Below are positions 9,289 to 17,881 of a stretch of DNA of 35,134 nt, in pieces. The stretch is from positions 1 through 35,134 of the forward strand of contig NZ_DAVG01000034.1 of the NCBI RefSeq assembly GCF_002505485.1, written 5' to 3'. The notes beneath the pieces were generated by a model. It was not told the DNA's origin and searched no databases. It saw nothing but the letters and a program-made list of their open reading frames with translations. Each line of letters begins with the position of its first letter. Position 1 is the stretch's first letter. The position numbers and the translations under genes are program-made. This DNA comes from Methanosarcina sp. UBA5. GTDB taxonomy: Archaea > Halobacteriota > Methanosarcinia > Methanosarcinales > Methanosarcinaceae.

Positions 9289-9720
9289 TTACTCAGGAGT
9301 TTTTTCATTTTTATTTTCGGCTTCTTTTCCAGCTTCTTTTTTCTCGGTCCTGTACTTGTGAAGCGCCATTTCTATATTGCTGTGCAGATCTTCTTCCTTA
9401 AAGGGTTTTGAGATATATCCTGCAGGCTCTGTCGTTTTTGCCCTCTCAAGAGTTTCGTCATCAGTATAGGCGGTAAGATATAGTACTGGAATCCGGAGCC
9501 GATTTTTAATTTCACGGGCAGCCTCAATTCCATCCATTTCCCCTTTTAACATAATATCCATCAAAACAAGGTCTGCGTTCGTCAACTCGGCTTTCCTTAT
9601 GGCTTCCTCTCCTGTAGAGGCGGTGCCCGGCACAGTATAACCAAGATTTTTCAATTTGTTTCGAATATTAAGAGCCACGATATTCTGGTCTTCGACAACC
9701 AGAATTTTTGCTTTTTTCAT
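9289..9720 (-). CDS. Receiver-only response regulator (CheY-like)
   Basis: A protein of 143 residues: one receiver domain plus a charged tail (KKEAGKEAENKNEK). Key residues are in place: the acidic pair E10-D11, phospho-acceptor D55 (LVLMDIML), T83 (YLTAY) and K105 (ISKPF). There is no DNA-binding or enzymatic output domain, as in many methanogen two-component systems, so it probably signals by protein contact. The start chosen is the ATG of MKKAKILVVEDQ, with GGGGAGA just upstream. The frame stays open further upstream into the kinase gene, but that would add residues unrelated to the family. It begins 37 nt after the histidine kinase stop, so the two are surely co-transcribed and are likely cognate partners. 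Confidence 0.92.
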   Translation of the reverse strand: MKKAKILVVEDQNIVALNIRNKLKNLGYTVPGTASTGEEAIRKAELTNADLVLMDIMLKGEMDGIEAAREIKNRLRIPVLYLTAYTDDETLERAKTTEPAGYISKPFKEEDLHSNIEMALHKYRTEKKEAGKEAENKNEKTPE

Positions 9721-9757
9721 TGTATCTCCCCTTGATATCGGATAAGCCTCCGGATAA

Positions 9758-12700
9758 TCAGTTGTTTTCCCTAAATAATATTTTGAAGGTAGTCTCTGTA
9801 CCTTTTTGAAGTTCGATTGTACCCTCCAGTTGTTCAACAAGAATGTTTACAAGCTGTAGACCCAGAGAACCAGTATTCCTGAAATCAAGGTCTTCCGGAA
9901 AACCCAACCCATTGTCCGAAACTACCAGCGAATATTGACTACTTTTATTAACTGAGCTCTTTGTACCAATATTATTGGTGCTATTACTTATACTTTTATT
10001 CTTTACATTCTCTTCAGCCTTGCAGAGTTTTATTCGGATTTCTCCTTTTCTACCCTGAGGAAAGGCGTGCTTCAAAGAATTGGATATGAGCTCATTAATT
10101 ATTATTCCGAGAGGAGTTGCCGTGTCCATTCCGAGAAAAATCTCTTCAATATCCAGGCACATTTTGATATCTTCTTTCCTGATATTGTATGAGCGAAGGA
10201 GATCTGAGGTCAGTTTTTGAAGGTATTCCGAGAAATTAAAGATTTCGTTATTTCTTGACCTGTACAGTTCTTCATGGATTATAGCCATTGTGGCGACCCG
10301 ATTCTGGCTTTCACGGAAAGCTTCAAGGACTTCCTTTTCGCTGAATCTTTCAGCCTGGAGTTCCAGCAGGCTGGAAATAACCTGGAGGTTATTCTTTATG
10401 CGGTGATGGATTTCTTTTTTACGGATTTCTTCCATTTTCTTCAGAGACTCTTCGGCTTCTTTTTGCCCAGTTATATCGTAAACTGCACCATGCAGGATTC
10501 TTTTCTTGTCTGTAGGATCCGAAATATTCTGGACAATCTCACGAACCCATTTTATTTTTCCGTCCCTGTGCCTTATACGATATTCGTGCTCTATAAAAAG
10601 TAGTGGATCATTCTTCAATCTTTCATTATTATTAACAAGTTTCTTCCAGTCTTCAGGAAGAACAATCTGGTGCCAGTTTACTTTCCCGGAGATGAAGTCT
10701 TCTTCCCGGTATCCTGTAATTTCCTCCACACTTCCTTCCAAAAGAATGAGTTTGAAATCCAGATCTCCCTGGAAGGCTATTCCCCTGAAGTTCTTCATAA
10801 AGGACCTATACCGCTCTTCACTTTCTTTCAGTTTTTTCGATGCAAGTTTTAGCCCTGTAATATCTTTCATTACCCCGATATCCCTGTAAGAGTGTCCCTG
10901 TTCATCTTTCAGGAAAATTCCGCTGTCTTCCACATACAGATAACTTCCGTCTTTCCTTCTGAACCTGTACTCAGTGCTGAATCTCTCTCCACTCTCCCTG
11001 TACTGTTCAAGTTTTTCAATAATCTTTTTGCGGTTATCAGGATGAATATTTACTTCCCAGTCGTTCCTGTTAAAATTTTGGAATTCTTCCAGACTATACT
11101 GGGTAAGCTCTTTAATTGCTCCGGCCCATTCGATTTTACCTGTGAGCCTGTCATAATGATATACTATCTGGCCTGTCTGTTCAGCAGCAATCCGGTATCT
11201 TTCTTCGCTTCTCTCAAGGCTTTCCTGGATTAGTTTCAGTTTGGTTATATCTTTCATTACACCAATCAGTCTATATGCGCTCCCTTCCTCGTCCCTAAGA
11301 AGTACTCCCCTGTCTTCTACATAAATATAATTTCCGTCCTTTCTTCTGAACCTGAATTCTTCCCTTAGCCTCCCCCCTCTTTCAAAAAAAAGCCTTACTT
11401 TTTCTATCACTTTTTCGCGGTCATCAGGATGAATATGCTCTAGCCAGATTTCAGGACTGATTTTCTGGAATTCATCAAAGTTGTAGCCGGTAAGCTCTGT
11501 AATAGCTCCCGCCCAATCGACTTCCTGTTTTTTTGTATTATAGTCATACACAATCTGGCCTGTCTGCTCGGCAGCAATCCGGTATCTTTCTTCGCTTTTC
11601 CTGAAGGTCTTTTCAGCCGCTTTACGTAGGGTTATATCAAGCATTACCCCGACAACTCCGGCTACCTCTGCTGAGCTGTCCTGGTAGGTAGCTTTATGGA
11701 AAAGGAAATCCCTCTGTACTCCGTCGGCACAGATAACCTTGGTTTCGTAATAGTTGCTTCCCTCTTTTTCAATAAGGCTCCTGTCATCCTTATGATATAT
11801 TTCTGCAAGCTCTTTTGGAACTCTTTTCTGAAACTCTCGGAAAGAAACCCCTATAACCTCTTCTTTAGGAAGCCCCAAGATCTGCCTGGCAAAACTCTCA
11901 TTACAGTTTACATATATTTCATTCAAATCCCTCTGGAAAACAGGGCTTGGAATATTATCAAGCAGGGTTTCCAGAAACTGCACATTATTCTGAAGCTTGT
12001 TCTCAATTTTTCTTCTTTCCATTATTTCATGTACAAGTTTCTCATTTGTTTCCTTGTACTCCAGTTTTCTTCTTTCGGCAAGCTCTTCTAGCTCCTGCTG
12101 ATGAATCCGAAATTCTTCCTCGGCGTGCAGTCGTTCTATGATCTCAGACAACAAAAAAGCGGCAGAGTTAAGGAAATGTATATCATTTTCATTAAATTTT
12201 CTTTTTTCTCCACTGTAAACTTCCATTATCCCAAAAGGCTTATTCATATCTCCGATCAGGACTGTCACTCCACTGGCTATACCGTACTGCCTGAGAAACT
12301 CACTGCACTCAAAGCGGGTTTCGGTTTCAGGATATTTCATGATAATTGGTCTTCTCAAAACAAGGGTATGTTCGGCCTGAGAATTCTCTTTTGTGATAGT
12401 TCTTTTTGTAGTGCCAGCGTTTCCTGTAAGCCCTTTTTCCCAGCCATATCCCGCCCTCATTATAAATGTTCCATCGGGCATGAGTTCCATAATCCTGGAA
12501 AATTCTGTGCTAAGGCCCTTAGCGATTAGCATGGCACTTTCTTCCAGAATCGCCTGAAAATTTTTGCATGTTAAGGGCATCCTGCTCAGGGTGCTCAGGG
12601 TGCTCAGGGTAAGGTATTGTTTTTCCCTTATGGGAGTTTTTTCTTCGGTAAGCATTCCGAAACTTATATCAAACCCTTCAAGGTTTACATATTCCTTTTC

Positions 12701-13057
12701 CGGAAAAGGGTAGAGTACTACAGCATACGTTGCTTTTCCTGCCTGAATTTCAAGATTTTTTGGGTCTTCCTGTGTGAGGACTCTTCTTAAACTGTGTCTT
12801 AATGCCTGAGGAACCTTCTCTCCTTCTTTTATACCCCAGTATTCGAGAAGAGCACCGGCTGCCCTGTTGGCACAGAGAACTGTTCCTTCCGTTCCTAATC
12901 TCAGGAAAATGCTGGGAATTTCTGGAGAAAGCTTCTCTGTCATTTTTTCAAATATTTCTAGTATTTTTTCTGCTTTCTCTAGTAGATCACTACTTTTAAT
13001 AACTTCCAGTCCTCCATTTTTTAATTTACATATTTGCCAGTTTACAGGAAAGGGCAT
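9758..13057 (-). CDS. Multi-PAS/GAF sensor histidine kinase (HisKA_2 type)
   Basis: A soluble kinase of 1099 residues. In order I see: a PAS-like N-terminal region (about 35-130), a GAF domain (about 170-310), a coiled coil (about 310-360), four PAS units beginning near 362, 490, 620 and 750, then a HisKA_2 dimerisation box (IHHRIKNNLQ, phospho-acceptor His at about 885/886). A HATPase domain follows, with an N box (NELISNSLKH) and G box (SDNGLGF). A polar Asn/Ser-rich insert interrupts the ATPase domain. PAS units 2 and 3 both carry SEERYRIAAEQTGQIVY and look like a recent duplication. No membrane segment is present, so it senses a cytoplasmic or diffusible signal; the ligand is unknown. The start is uncertain: the ATG at 13057 lacks a good ribosome binding site, and a TTG directly precedes it. 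The receiver gene follows 37 nt later. Confidence 0.92.
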   Translation of the reverse strand: MPFPVNWQICKLKNGGLEVIKSSDLLEKAEKILEIFEKMTEKLSPEIPSIFLRLGTEGTVLCANRAAGALLEYWGIKEGEKVPQALRHSLRRVLTQEDPKNLEIQAGKATYAVVLYPFPEKEYVNLEGFDISFGMLTEEKTPIREKQYLTLSTLSTLSRMPLTCKNFQAILEESAMLIAKGLSTEFSRIMELMPDGTFIMRAGYGWEKGLTGNAGTTKRTITKENSQAEHTLVLRRPIIMKYPETETRFECSEFLRQYGIASGVTVLIGDMNKPFGIMEVYSGEKRKFNENDIHFLNSAAFLLSEIIERLHAEEEFRIHQQELEELAERRKLEYKETNEKLVHEIMERRKIENKLQNNVQFLETLLDNIPSPVFQRDLNEIYVNCNESFARQILGLPKEEVIGVSFREFQKRVPKELAEIYHKDDRSLIEKEGSNYYETKVICADGVQRDFLFHKATYQDSSAEVAGVVGVMLDITLRKAAEKTFRKSEERYRIAAEQTGQIVYDYNTKKQEVDWAGAITELTGYNFDEFQKISPEIWLEHIHPDDREKVIEKVRLFFERGGRLREEFRFRRKDGNYIYVEDRGVLLRDEEGSAYRLIGVMKDITKLKLIQESLERSEERYRIAAEQTGQIVYHYDRLTGKIEWAGAIKELTQYSLEEFQNFNRNDWEVNIHPDNRKKIIEKLEQYRESGERFSTEYRFRRKDGSYLYVEDSGIFLKDEQGHSYRDIGVMKDITGLKLASKKLKESEERYRSFMKNFRGIAFQGDLDFKLILLEGSVEEITGYREEDFISGKVNWHQIVLPEDWKKLVNNNERLKNDPLLFIEHEYRIRHRDGKIKWVREIVQNISDPTDKKRILHGAVYDITGQKEAEESLKKMEEIRKKEIHHRIKNNLQVISSLLELQAERFSEKEVLEAFRESQNRVATMAIIHEELYRSRNNEIFNFSEYLQKLTSDLLRSYNIRKEDIKMCLDIEEIFLGMDTATPLGIIINELISNSLKHAFPQGRKGEIRIKLCKAEENVKNKSISNSTNNIGTKSSVNKSSQYSLVVSDNGLGFPEDLDFRNTGSLGLQLVNILVEQLEGTIELQKGTETTFKILFRENN
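12593..12620 (-). repeat. Triplicated 9-nt in-frame repeat inside the kinase gene
   Basis: GTGCTCAGG-type 9-mers stand three times in tandem. They encode the repeated tripeptide TLS in LTLSTLSTLSRM, between the N-terminal PAS-like region and the GAF domain. Copy-number change would keep the frame and only alter linker length. Confidence 0.7.
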
Positions 13058-13822
13058 CAATATCTTGGTTGAGTTCCAGGCTAAAAATTTCTTTTGGGGA
13101 TTTTCCTATTTTTACGTCCTTTATTCCTTTAATCCAACGTTTTTAGTTTATCTAAGTTAAAAAACTGATATGGACCCATATGTATCCACTATTTAAAAAG
13201 TTATATGATATTATCAGGATTTTTAAAAGTCCCTCGAGTTATTCAAAATTAGATAGGTTAAAGTAGAGTCTGCGGGGATACACTTTTTCTGAATATCTGC
13301 TAGAGTACTGTCGGTTTACTAAGAATATTCTCAGCCCGTAGGAGATTATCTTTGATTTTAAACGCTCCTATATTTTAGTGGCAAACAATTGGAGAAGCAC
13401 TTGATCTTAAAACCGTTTTCATAAAATTTTGCAATTTGCGAGTTTACTATTTTCATTTTTTAAAAAGATATTTTAATAATTTTTGTCAGCTTTTAGGGAT
13501 TAAGAATTTGGTTTAAAGTTAATTGCAGCTTGTTTTTATGGAAAAAGTTTGATGCTAAATTTTTGAAAAAGCTCAATAAATAATAGAATCATGATTAATA
13601 TTAAATTATTGTCTACTAAAAAAACATTTTACATAAGGACATTTTTTGTTTGCAAACAATTTTTCATATAATTTATATTAAATAAGTTTAGGAATAATTA
13701 TAGCTTTGTAAACCGAATAGAACAGATCAAAGCGAACGGATTAAAGAAAATAGATTTAGACCACGGTAGAAAAAATGGATGGATCGACACAATGGGAAAT
13801 GACTGGTAAAGTATGTTAGTAA

Positions 13823-13945
13823 AGAATTGCCTGGAAGATGTTCTAATCCGAATAATATACTGATGGGGTATTTTCGGAGTTACTGTATCGGGGGCTACAG
13901 TACAAGAATAAATTCTTCCAGGCTCTTTCTAATTTTTTTAAAGCA
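13823..13945 (+). ncRNA. Candidate structured RNA (three-way junction plus T-run)
   Basis: An outer stem CCTGGAAGA / TCTTCCAGG (perfect 9 bp, about 13829-13837 and 13914-13922) encloses two perfect-armed hairpins. The first is TCCGAA...TTCGGA with inner ATAC/GTAT. The second is ACTGTA-8 nt-TACAGT. Soon after the outer stem comes a T-rich stretch (CTTTCTAATTTTTTT), suggesting termination. A possible upstream promoter is the TATA-like run near 13672-13686, which would make the RNA about 240 nt and include the GCTTTG/CAAAGC stem. It matches no RNA family I can recognise: it lacks the RNase P core, the SRP fold and clear C/D boxes. The T-run direction supports the plus strand. Confidence 0.4.
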
Positions 13946-13950
13946 TTTTT

Positions 13951-14010
13951 TTAAGAGTTTCAATTCTGCTTTAAGAGTTTCAATTCTTTTTTAAGTATTT
14001 CAATTTTTTA
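13951..14010. repeat. Three tandem 20-nt repeats
   Basis: The units TTAAGAGTTTCAATTCTGCT, TTAAGAGTTTCAATTCTTTT and TTAAGTATTTCAATTTTTTA follow each other with no spacers. They are contiguous, so this is not a CRISPR array. They begin about 28 nt after the candidate RNA and may form part of its terminator region. Confidence 0.75.
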
Positions 14011-14249
14011 GGGATTCCAGTTGTTTTTTGGTTGATAACTTTTTGAACCTGCGCATCCGTAAAGTAAAAATTAGCGTTAAATGTTTTTAAGTATAGCAGT
14101 TTTGGAAAAATTTATGTGTCTATTGGCTACACAGAGTCAAGAATTTGGCTCCAGAGTCTGACACCAACCGGCATTTTCCATCCACTCTTTATAGATAGTA
14201 GTAATATTTTTATAATTTCTGTTTATTACATTTAAGAGATGAGGGGAAA

Positions 14250-14381
14250 ATGCGCATGCAATTTTCAAAACAAAAGAATAGATTGATACTTTTTGTAGCA
14301 ATACTAATTGCTGTAATCGCTATCGGATATTACTTCGCCTTGGAGTCGCATAGTTTCGCCTTCAAAATAATTCATACATAA
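14250..14381 (+). CDS. 43-residue single-pass membrane peptide
   Basis: The frame starts with ATG at 14250, preceded by GAGGGGAAA at good spacing and a TATA-like TTTTTATAAT about 40 nt upstream. The product has a basic start (MRMQFSKQKNR), one hydrophobic helix (LILFVAILIAVIAIGYYFAL, about residues 12-31) and a short tail ending IIHT. The topology predicts a cytoplasmic N-terminus. It is convergent with the export-system ATPase gene, whose stop is 94 nt away. I recognise no family. Promoter, ribosome binding site and a clean helix together make a real gene likely despite its size. Confidence 0.55.
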   Translation: MRMQFSKQKNRLILFVAILIAVIAIGYYFALESHSFAFKIIHT

Positions 14382-14397
14382 TACTGCTTCTTCATTA

Positions 14398-14426
14398 CCA
14401 GGATTTCCATCGTTTTTTTCTCCTGG
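14398..14426. terminator. Inverted repeat between convergent genes
   Basis: CCAGGA (14398-14403) and TCCTGG (14421-14426) pair around a loop that contains seven T. It sits between the stop codons of the small membrane peptide and the ABC ATPase, so it could end transcription from both sides. Confidence 0.4.
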
Positions 14427-14475
14427 CGCTTCAATTGCCTTTTCATTTTCCTTTTACATGCTTCACATTTTTCCC

Positions 14476-15159
14476 TTACTGAACCGTAATTTTTCCATCC
14501 ACAAGCCTGATGATTCTATCAGCTTTTAAGGCCATATCATCGTTATGAGTAACTACGATAAATGTCTGATTATACTCCTTGTTCAGCTGCCTGAGCAGCT
14601 CGTAGATCATGTCACCTGTTTTTGTATCAAGGTTGCCTGTAGGTTCATCCCCCAGTACAATTGCAGGAGAACAGCTCAACGCTCTTGCTATTGCAACTCT
14701 CTGATTCTGCCCTCCTGAAAGTTCACCGGGTTTGTGATCCATCCGGTCTTCAAGCCCTACTTCTTTCAGGAGTTTTTCGGCGATTACCTTTGCTTCTTTC
14801 CTCTTTTTTCCAGCAATCAAAAGTGGCATCATTACATTTTCCAGGGCTGTAAAATCAGGGAGCAGATGATGGTACTGGAAGACAAAACCAAGCATCCTAT
14901 TCCTTATCTCAGAACGCTCTTTGTCAGACATATTTGTTACATCATTTCTGTCTATCAGTAGAGTGCCTGAGCTCGGAGTATCCAGTAGACCTATTAAATG
15001 CATAAGTGTACTTTTGCCTGAACCTGATGGTCCAACAATTGCAACGAATTCCCCCTTTTTTATTTTTAGATTTGCATTATCGAGAGCATGGAACTCCATT
15101 CCATTTTTATAAGTTTTTGTCAGGTTTTTAAGCTCGATTATTGGGCTTTCTTCTGTCAT
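14476..15159 (-). CDS. ABC transporter ATPase (LolD/MacB type)
   Basis: A protein of 227 residues, the normal size for this subfamily. It has Walker A GPSGSGKS, a Q-loop region VFQYHHLLPDF, signature LSGGQNQRVAIARAL, Walker B IVLGDEPTGNLD and the switch histidine in VVTHNDD. The signature carries N where most relatives have Q (LSGGQQQR). These ATPases drive mechanotransmission permeases with FtsX/MacB folds rather than solute importers, and the two preceding genes encode such permeases. GGAG and AGGAAAT lie directly before the ATG. The 188-nt gap upstream holds a hairpin (15309-15326) and its own TATA-like TATATATA (about 15265-15272), so the ATPase may be made partly independently of the permeases. 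Confidence 0.93.
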   Translation of the reverse strand: MTEESPIIELKNLTKTYKNGMEFHALDNANLKIKKGEFVAIVGPSGSGKSTLMHLIGLLDTPSSGTLLIDRNDVTNMSDKERSEIRNRMLGFVFQYHHLLPDFTALENVMMPLLIAGKKRKEAKVIAEKLLKEVGLEDRMDHKPGELSGGQNQRVAIARALSCSPAIVLGDEPTGNLDTKTGDMIYELLRQLNKEYNQTFIVVTHNDDMALKADRIIRLVDGKITVQ

Positions 15160-15308
15160 ATTTCCTACTCCTCAAGAATTATTGAAATTTAAACAGTTAA
15201 GATTTTACTGATTCTTTTTTGATTTCAACTCCGTAAGCTCTCAGATTTTAAGTGAGCAGTCTTAAATATATATACAAATTCTGCGCTAAAACCAGGAAGC
15301 AAACAGCT

Positions 15309-15326
15309 TTTTCACGCCAGTGAAAA
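15309..15326 (-). terminator. Hairpin after the second permease gene
   Basis: TTTTCAC-GCCA-GTGAAAA is a perfect 7-bp stem with a 4-nt loop, 22 nt past the permease stop. AAAGTAGATCT is present twice between the stop and the hairpin (15325-15348). It may attenuate or process the permease message ahead of the ATPase gene. Confidence 0.45.
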
Positions 15327-15347
15327 GTAGATCTAAAAGTAGATCTA

Positions 15348-16535
15348 TCAGGCGCTTTCTATGGCTTTTACAGGGTCAAGCTTTGCAGCTTTCCTTGCAG
15401 GGTATATACCTGAGATTATGTTGATTATGAAAGCAAAGAAAGCAGCATATACGAAATTGAGAGGTTCAACCTCAAGAGGGAGGGTCTGGAGCCCGTAATA
15501 CATCTCTTGAGGAACTGCGATTTTATAACTTTGCAGAGTAATGGTTGCAATATAACCCAGAATAGTGCCCAAAACTAGCCCAATAGCTCCGAGAATTACA
15601 GACTGGAAAAGAAAGACAATCATTATGCTTTTTTGAGAGGCTCCCATAGCTTTTAAGATACCTATTTCTCGGGTTCTCTGGGAAATAATGGTAATCAGAG
15701 CATTTGCAATCCCGAACCCTGCAATTCCGTAAATAAGTAGATAGAAAACATTTACGAAAATCTTCTGAGTGTTTAAAAGATTAAGGATTTCTGCATTTGC
15801 TTCAATCCAGCTTACTGCGTTAAGTCCGGTTTCTCTTTCAATTGACCTTGCAGTACTATCTGCCTTATAAGGGTCTGCGACCCTGACCCCTATTGTGCTT
15901 ACAATTCCAGGTTCATTGAAGAAATCCTGCACCGAGTCCAGCCTTGCATAGGCTGTTACCTCATCTGCCGCAGTCCCGGTATGGATCAGACCTATAACCT
16001 TAAAAGAAGTTGTTTTTGAGCCCGGAAACACCGCATCTACCCGATCCCCAATCTGAACCCCAAGATTTTCCGCAAGCTTATCTCCAAGTACGATTCCGTG
16101 CCTTGTATGGGTAAGCGATAGAAAGCTCCCTTTTACTATATCCTTGCTTACTCGCATAACCTTATCTTCAGCCTCAGGTTCAACTCCCTGAAGTGAAACT
16201 CCTTCAGCATTATCCCTGTGTTCCAGGGCAGTCTGTCCCAGATATTTGGGAGACACCGCTATAACTCCTTCTTTTTCCGAAATCAGGGCCGAATTGTATC
16301 TGTAGAGATGAATAAACTCTTCTTTTTCATCATGAGGATTGACAACAATATGAGGATTATTCTCAATACTGGACTTTATAAGCTCTCCTTGAAAGCCAGA
16401 AAGCATTGCCATCATTACTGTAATTACGGCTACGGCAAGAGCAACTGCAAGTATGGCAAAAAAGGTTTGCCTTTTTCTGGAAAAAGCTTGCCTCAATGCG
16501 ATTTTCAATTCATACATCTGAATAAATTCATACAT
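15348..16535 (-). CDS. ABC transporter permease, FtsX/MacB fold (second permease)
   Basis: A protein of 395 residues. It has an N-terminal membrane helix (about 20-45), a large extracytoplasmic MacB-type core domain (about 50-250), then three helices near 270-295, 315-345 and 360-385, ending with the family motif YPARKAAKLDPVKAI. It is paralogous to the next gene upstream (shared ALRQ...F start and AAKLDPVKAI end), so the pair probably forms a heterodimer. The start is chosen at 16535 because AGGAG lies 9 nt upstream. An 18-bp tandem duplication has copied the start region, so ATG-TAT-GAA occurs at 16535 and again at 16517. The longer frame from 16562 has no ribosome binding site. Confidence 0.9.
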   Translation of the reverse strand: MYEFIQMYELKIALRQAFSRKRQTFFAILAVALAVAVITVMMAMLSGFQGELIKSSIENNPHIVVNPHDEKEEFIHLYRYNSALISEKEGVIAVSPKYLGQTALEHRDNAEGVSLQGVEPEAEDKVMRVSKDIVKGSFLSLTHTRHGIVLGDKLAENLGVQIGDRVDAVFPGSKTTSFKVIGLIHTGTAADEVTAYARLDSVQDFFNEPGIVSTIGVRVADPYKADSTARSIERETGLNAVSWIEANAEILNLLNTQKIFVNVFYLLIYGIAGFGIANALITIISQRTREIGILKAMGASQKSIMIVFLFQSVILGAIGLVLGTILGYIATITLQSYKIAVPQEMYYGLQTLPLEVEPLNFVYAAFFAFIINIISGIYPARKAAKLDPVKAIESA

Positions 16536-16542
16536 CTGAATA
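16507..16542. repeat. Exact 18-bp tandem duplication over a start codon
   Basis: AATTCATACATCTGAATA occurs twice back to back. On the coding strand this gives MYEFIQMYELK instead of MYELK. The ribosome binding site stays next to the outer copy, so the protein gains six residues in frame. Confidence 0.9.
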
Positions 16543-16686
16543 GGCTCCTGGAGATGATACATCTTAGGGTTTTTAGTCAGCGGGGAATCTCATAATTTCC
16601 AGAATATTCAATCTGTCAAACTATTTTATTGACATAATTTAATAATTAAATATGAAATAAGTTAAGGAATAATCTTAAGTTTGTAC

Positions 16687-17865
16687 TTACTTTGAGCTTA
16701 TAGCCTTTACAGGATCGAGTTTAGCTGCCTGCTGGGCAGGATAAATCCCGGCAATAAGGTTTAGCAGAAAAACTGCAAGAATAATGACCAGAATATCCCC
16801 AATTCGGACTATGATGGGAATAGTTGTCATGCCACCGTAAAGTTTCGAGGAGGCAGCTGGCATTTCGTACTGGCCTATTCCCAGAGATATTGCAACTCCT
16901 GTAAGAGTCCCTACAAGAGCACCTAGCAAACCCAGAATACCGCTTTGAAGCACAAAAATTGTCTTGATACTAGAAATGGTAGCTCCCATAGCTCGGAGCA
17001 TACCTATCTGGCTTATCGCACCGATAACTGAAAGATTCAGGGCGCTAACCACTCCAAAAGAAGCAATAACTACAATCAGACCAAGGACTACGTTGTTGGA
17101 GGTAGTTTCTATCGCGATTGTCCGAAGGATTTCAGGGTTAGTTTCTGTCCACCCTCTTGCCTTATAGCCGGTCTTTTCTATCTTAGCTGCAACTTCCCTA
17201 TCTCTATTAAAATCCTCAAGCTTGACAGATACACCATTTATCACGTCCTGAACATTGTAGAACTCCTGGGCGGTATCCAGAGATGTATAAGTAAGGGATT
17301 CGTCAAGAGGAGAGCCTGTATGGAAGATCCCAACTACTCTCAGGGAAAGAGGATTTGAATTGGGAAAAGACACATCAACCGAGTCTCCAAGATTAACCTC
17401 AAGCTTATCTGCCAGTTTCGAGCCAATTACAATCGTATTTCTCGAATATTCAAGCTCCCTGAGATCTCCTTCAACCATGTCAGTTTCAATATTGCTGATA
17501 TTATTTTCCTGTAAAGGGAGAACACCTTTCAATTCGGCGTTAAGGGAATTTGTCTTGAACCTGAAGGAAGCTTTTCCCGTAAGAAACGGAGAAACTGCAG
17601 AAACACCCTCGACTTTACTGGTCTCGTCAACAAGGGTCCTGTAAAGGTAAATATAGTCTTCACCTTCCTGCGGAGATACCGAGACGTGAGGAAATTTATT
17701 TACCGTAGTATTATAGAGCTCGCCAGTGAAACCAACCATAAGAGCCTGGGAAACGGTAAGTACCATCACAGCAAGAGCTATAGCTCCAACCGAAAGAATT
17801 GTCTGGAATTTTCTTGCCCTAATCTGCCTGAGTGCGATAAAGAGTTCATAGCGCATGGGACTCAC
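16687..17865 (-). CDS. ABC transporter permease, FtsX/MacB fold (first permease)
   Basis: A protein of 392 residues with the same plan as its neighbour: an N-terminal helix after ALRQIRARKFQTIL, a soluble MacB core domain outside the membrane, and three C-terminal helices ending YPAQQAAKLDPVKAI. The start is GTG at 17865; the ATG three codons in (MRYEL) is an alternative and matches the neighbour's start better. It begins 16 nt after the stop of the exoprotein gene, so both are on one message. FtsX/MacB permeases do not move small solutes across the membrane. They transmit ATPase motion to substrates on the outer side: lipoproteins, peptides or antimicrobials. Confidence 0.9.
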   Translation of the reverse strand: MSPMRYELFIALRQIRARKFQTILSVGAIALAVMVLTVSQALMVGFTGELYNTTVNKFPHVSVSPQEGEDYIYLYRTLVDETSKVEGVSAVSPFLTGKASFRFKTNSLNAELKGVLPLQENNISNIETDMVEGDLRELEYSRNTIVIGSKLADKLEVNLGDSVDVSFPNSNPLSLRVVGIFHTGSPLDESLTYTSLDTAQEFYNVQDVINGVSVKLEDFNRDREVAAKIEKTGYKARGWTETNPEILRTIAIETTSNNVVLGLIVVIASFGVVSALNLSVIGAISQIGMLRAMGATISSIKTIFVLQSGILGLLGALVGTLTGVAISLGIGQYEMPAASSKLYGGMTTIPIIVRIGDILVIILAVFLLNLIAGIYPAQQAAKLDPVKAISSK

Positions 17866-17881
17866 AGCCTTCTATCTGGTT

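Larger units (their letters stand above)
13061..14249. other. Long gene-free region
   Basis: This is 1189 bp with no convincing protein gene. The longest plus-strand frames are a dozen or so codons. From 13061 to about 13660 it is AT-rich with no clear structure. A TATA-like TTTATATTAAATAAG lies at about 13672-13686. It is followed by GCTTTG...CAAAGC, then the multi-stem block at 13823-13945, then a triple 20-nt repeat (13951-14010). The right end carries a TATA element near 14206-14215 for the small membrane peptide. Confidence 0.6.

Noticed and set aside
9102..9308. 68-codon minus-strand frame overlapping the response-regulator stop
   Set aside because: No ribosome binding site, AT-rich composition and no recognisable fold; probably chance.
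10274..13160. Several plus-strand frames opposite the histidine kinase
   Set aside because: They mirror the kinase coding strand, with no start signals or family likeness.
13951..14010. Possible CRISPR repeats (GTTTCAATTC core)
   Set aside because: The three units are contiguous with no spacers and there are no cas genes, so this is a plain tandem repeat.
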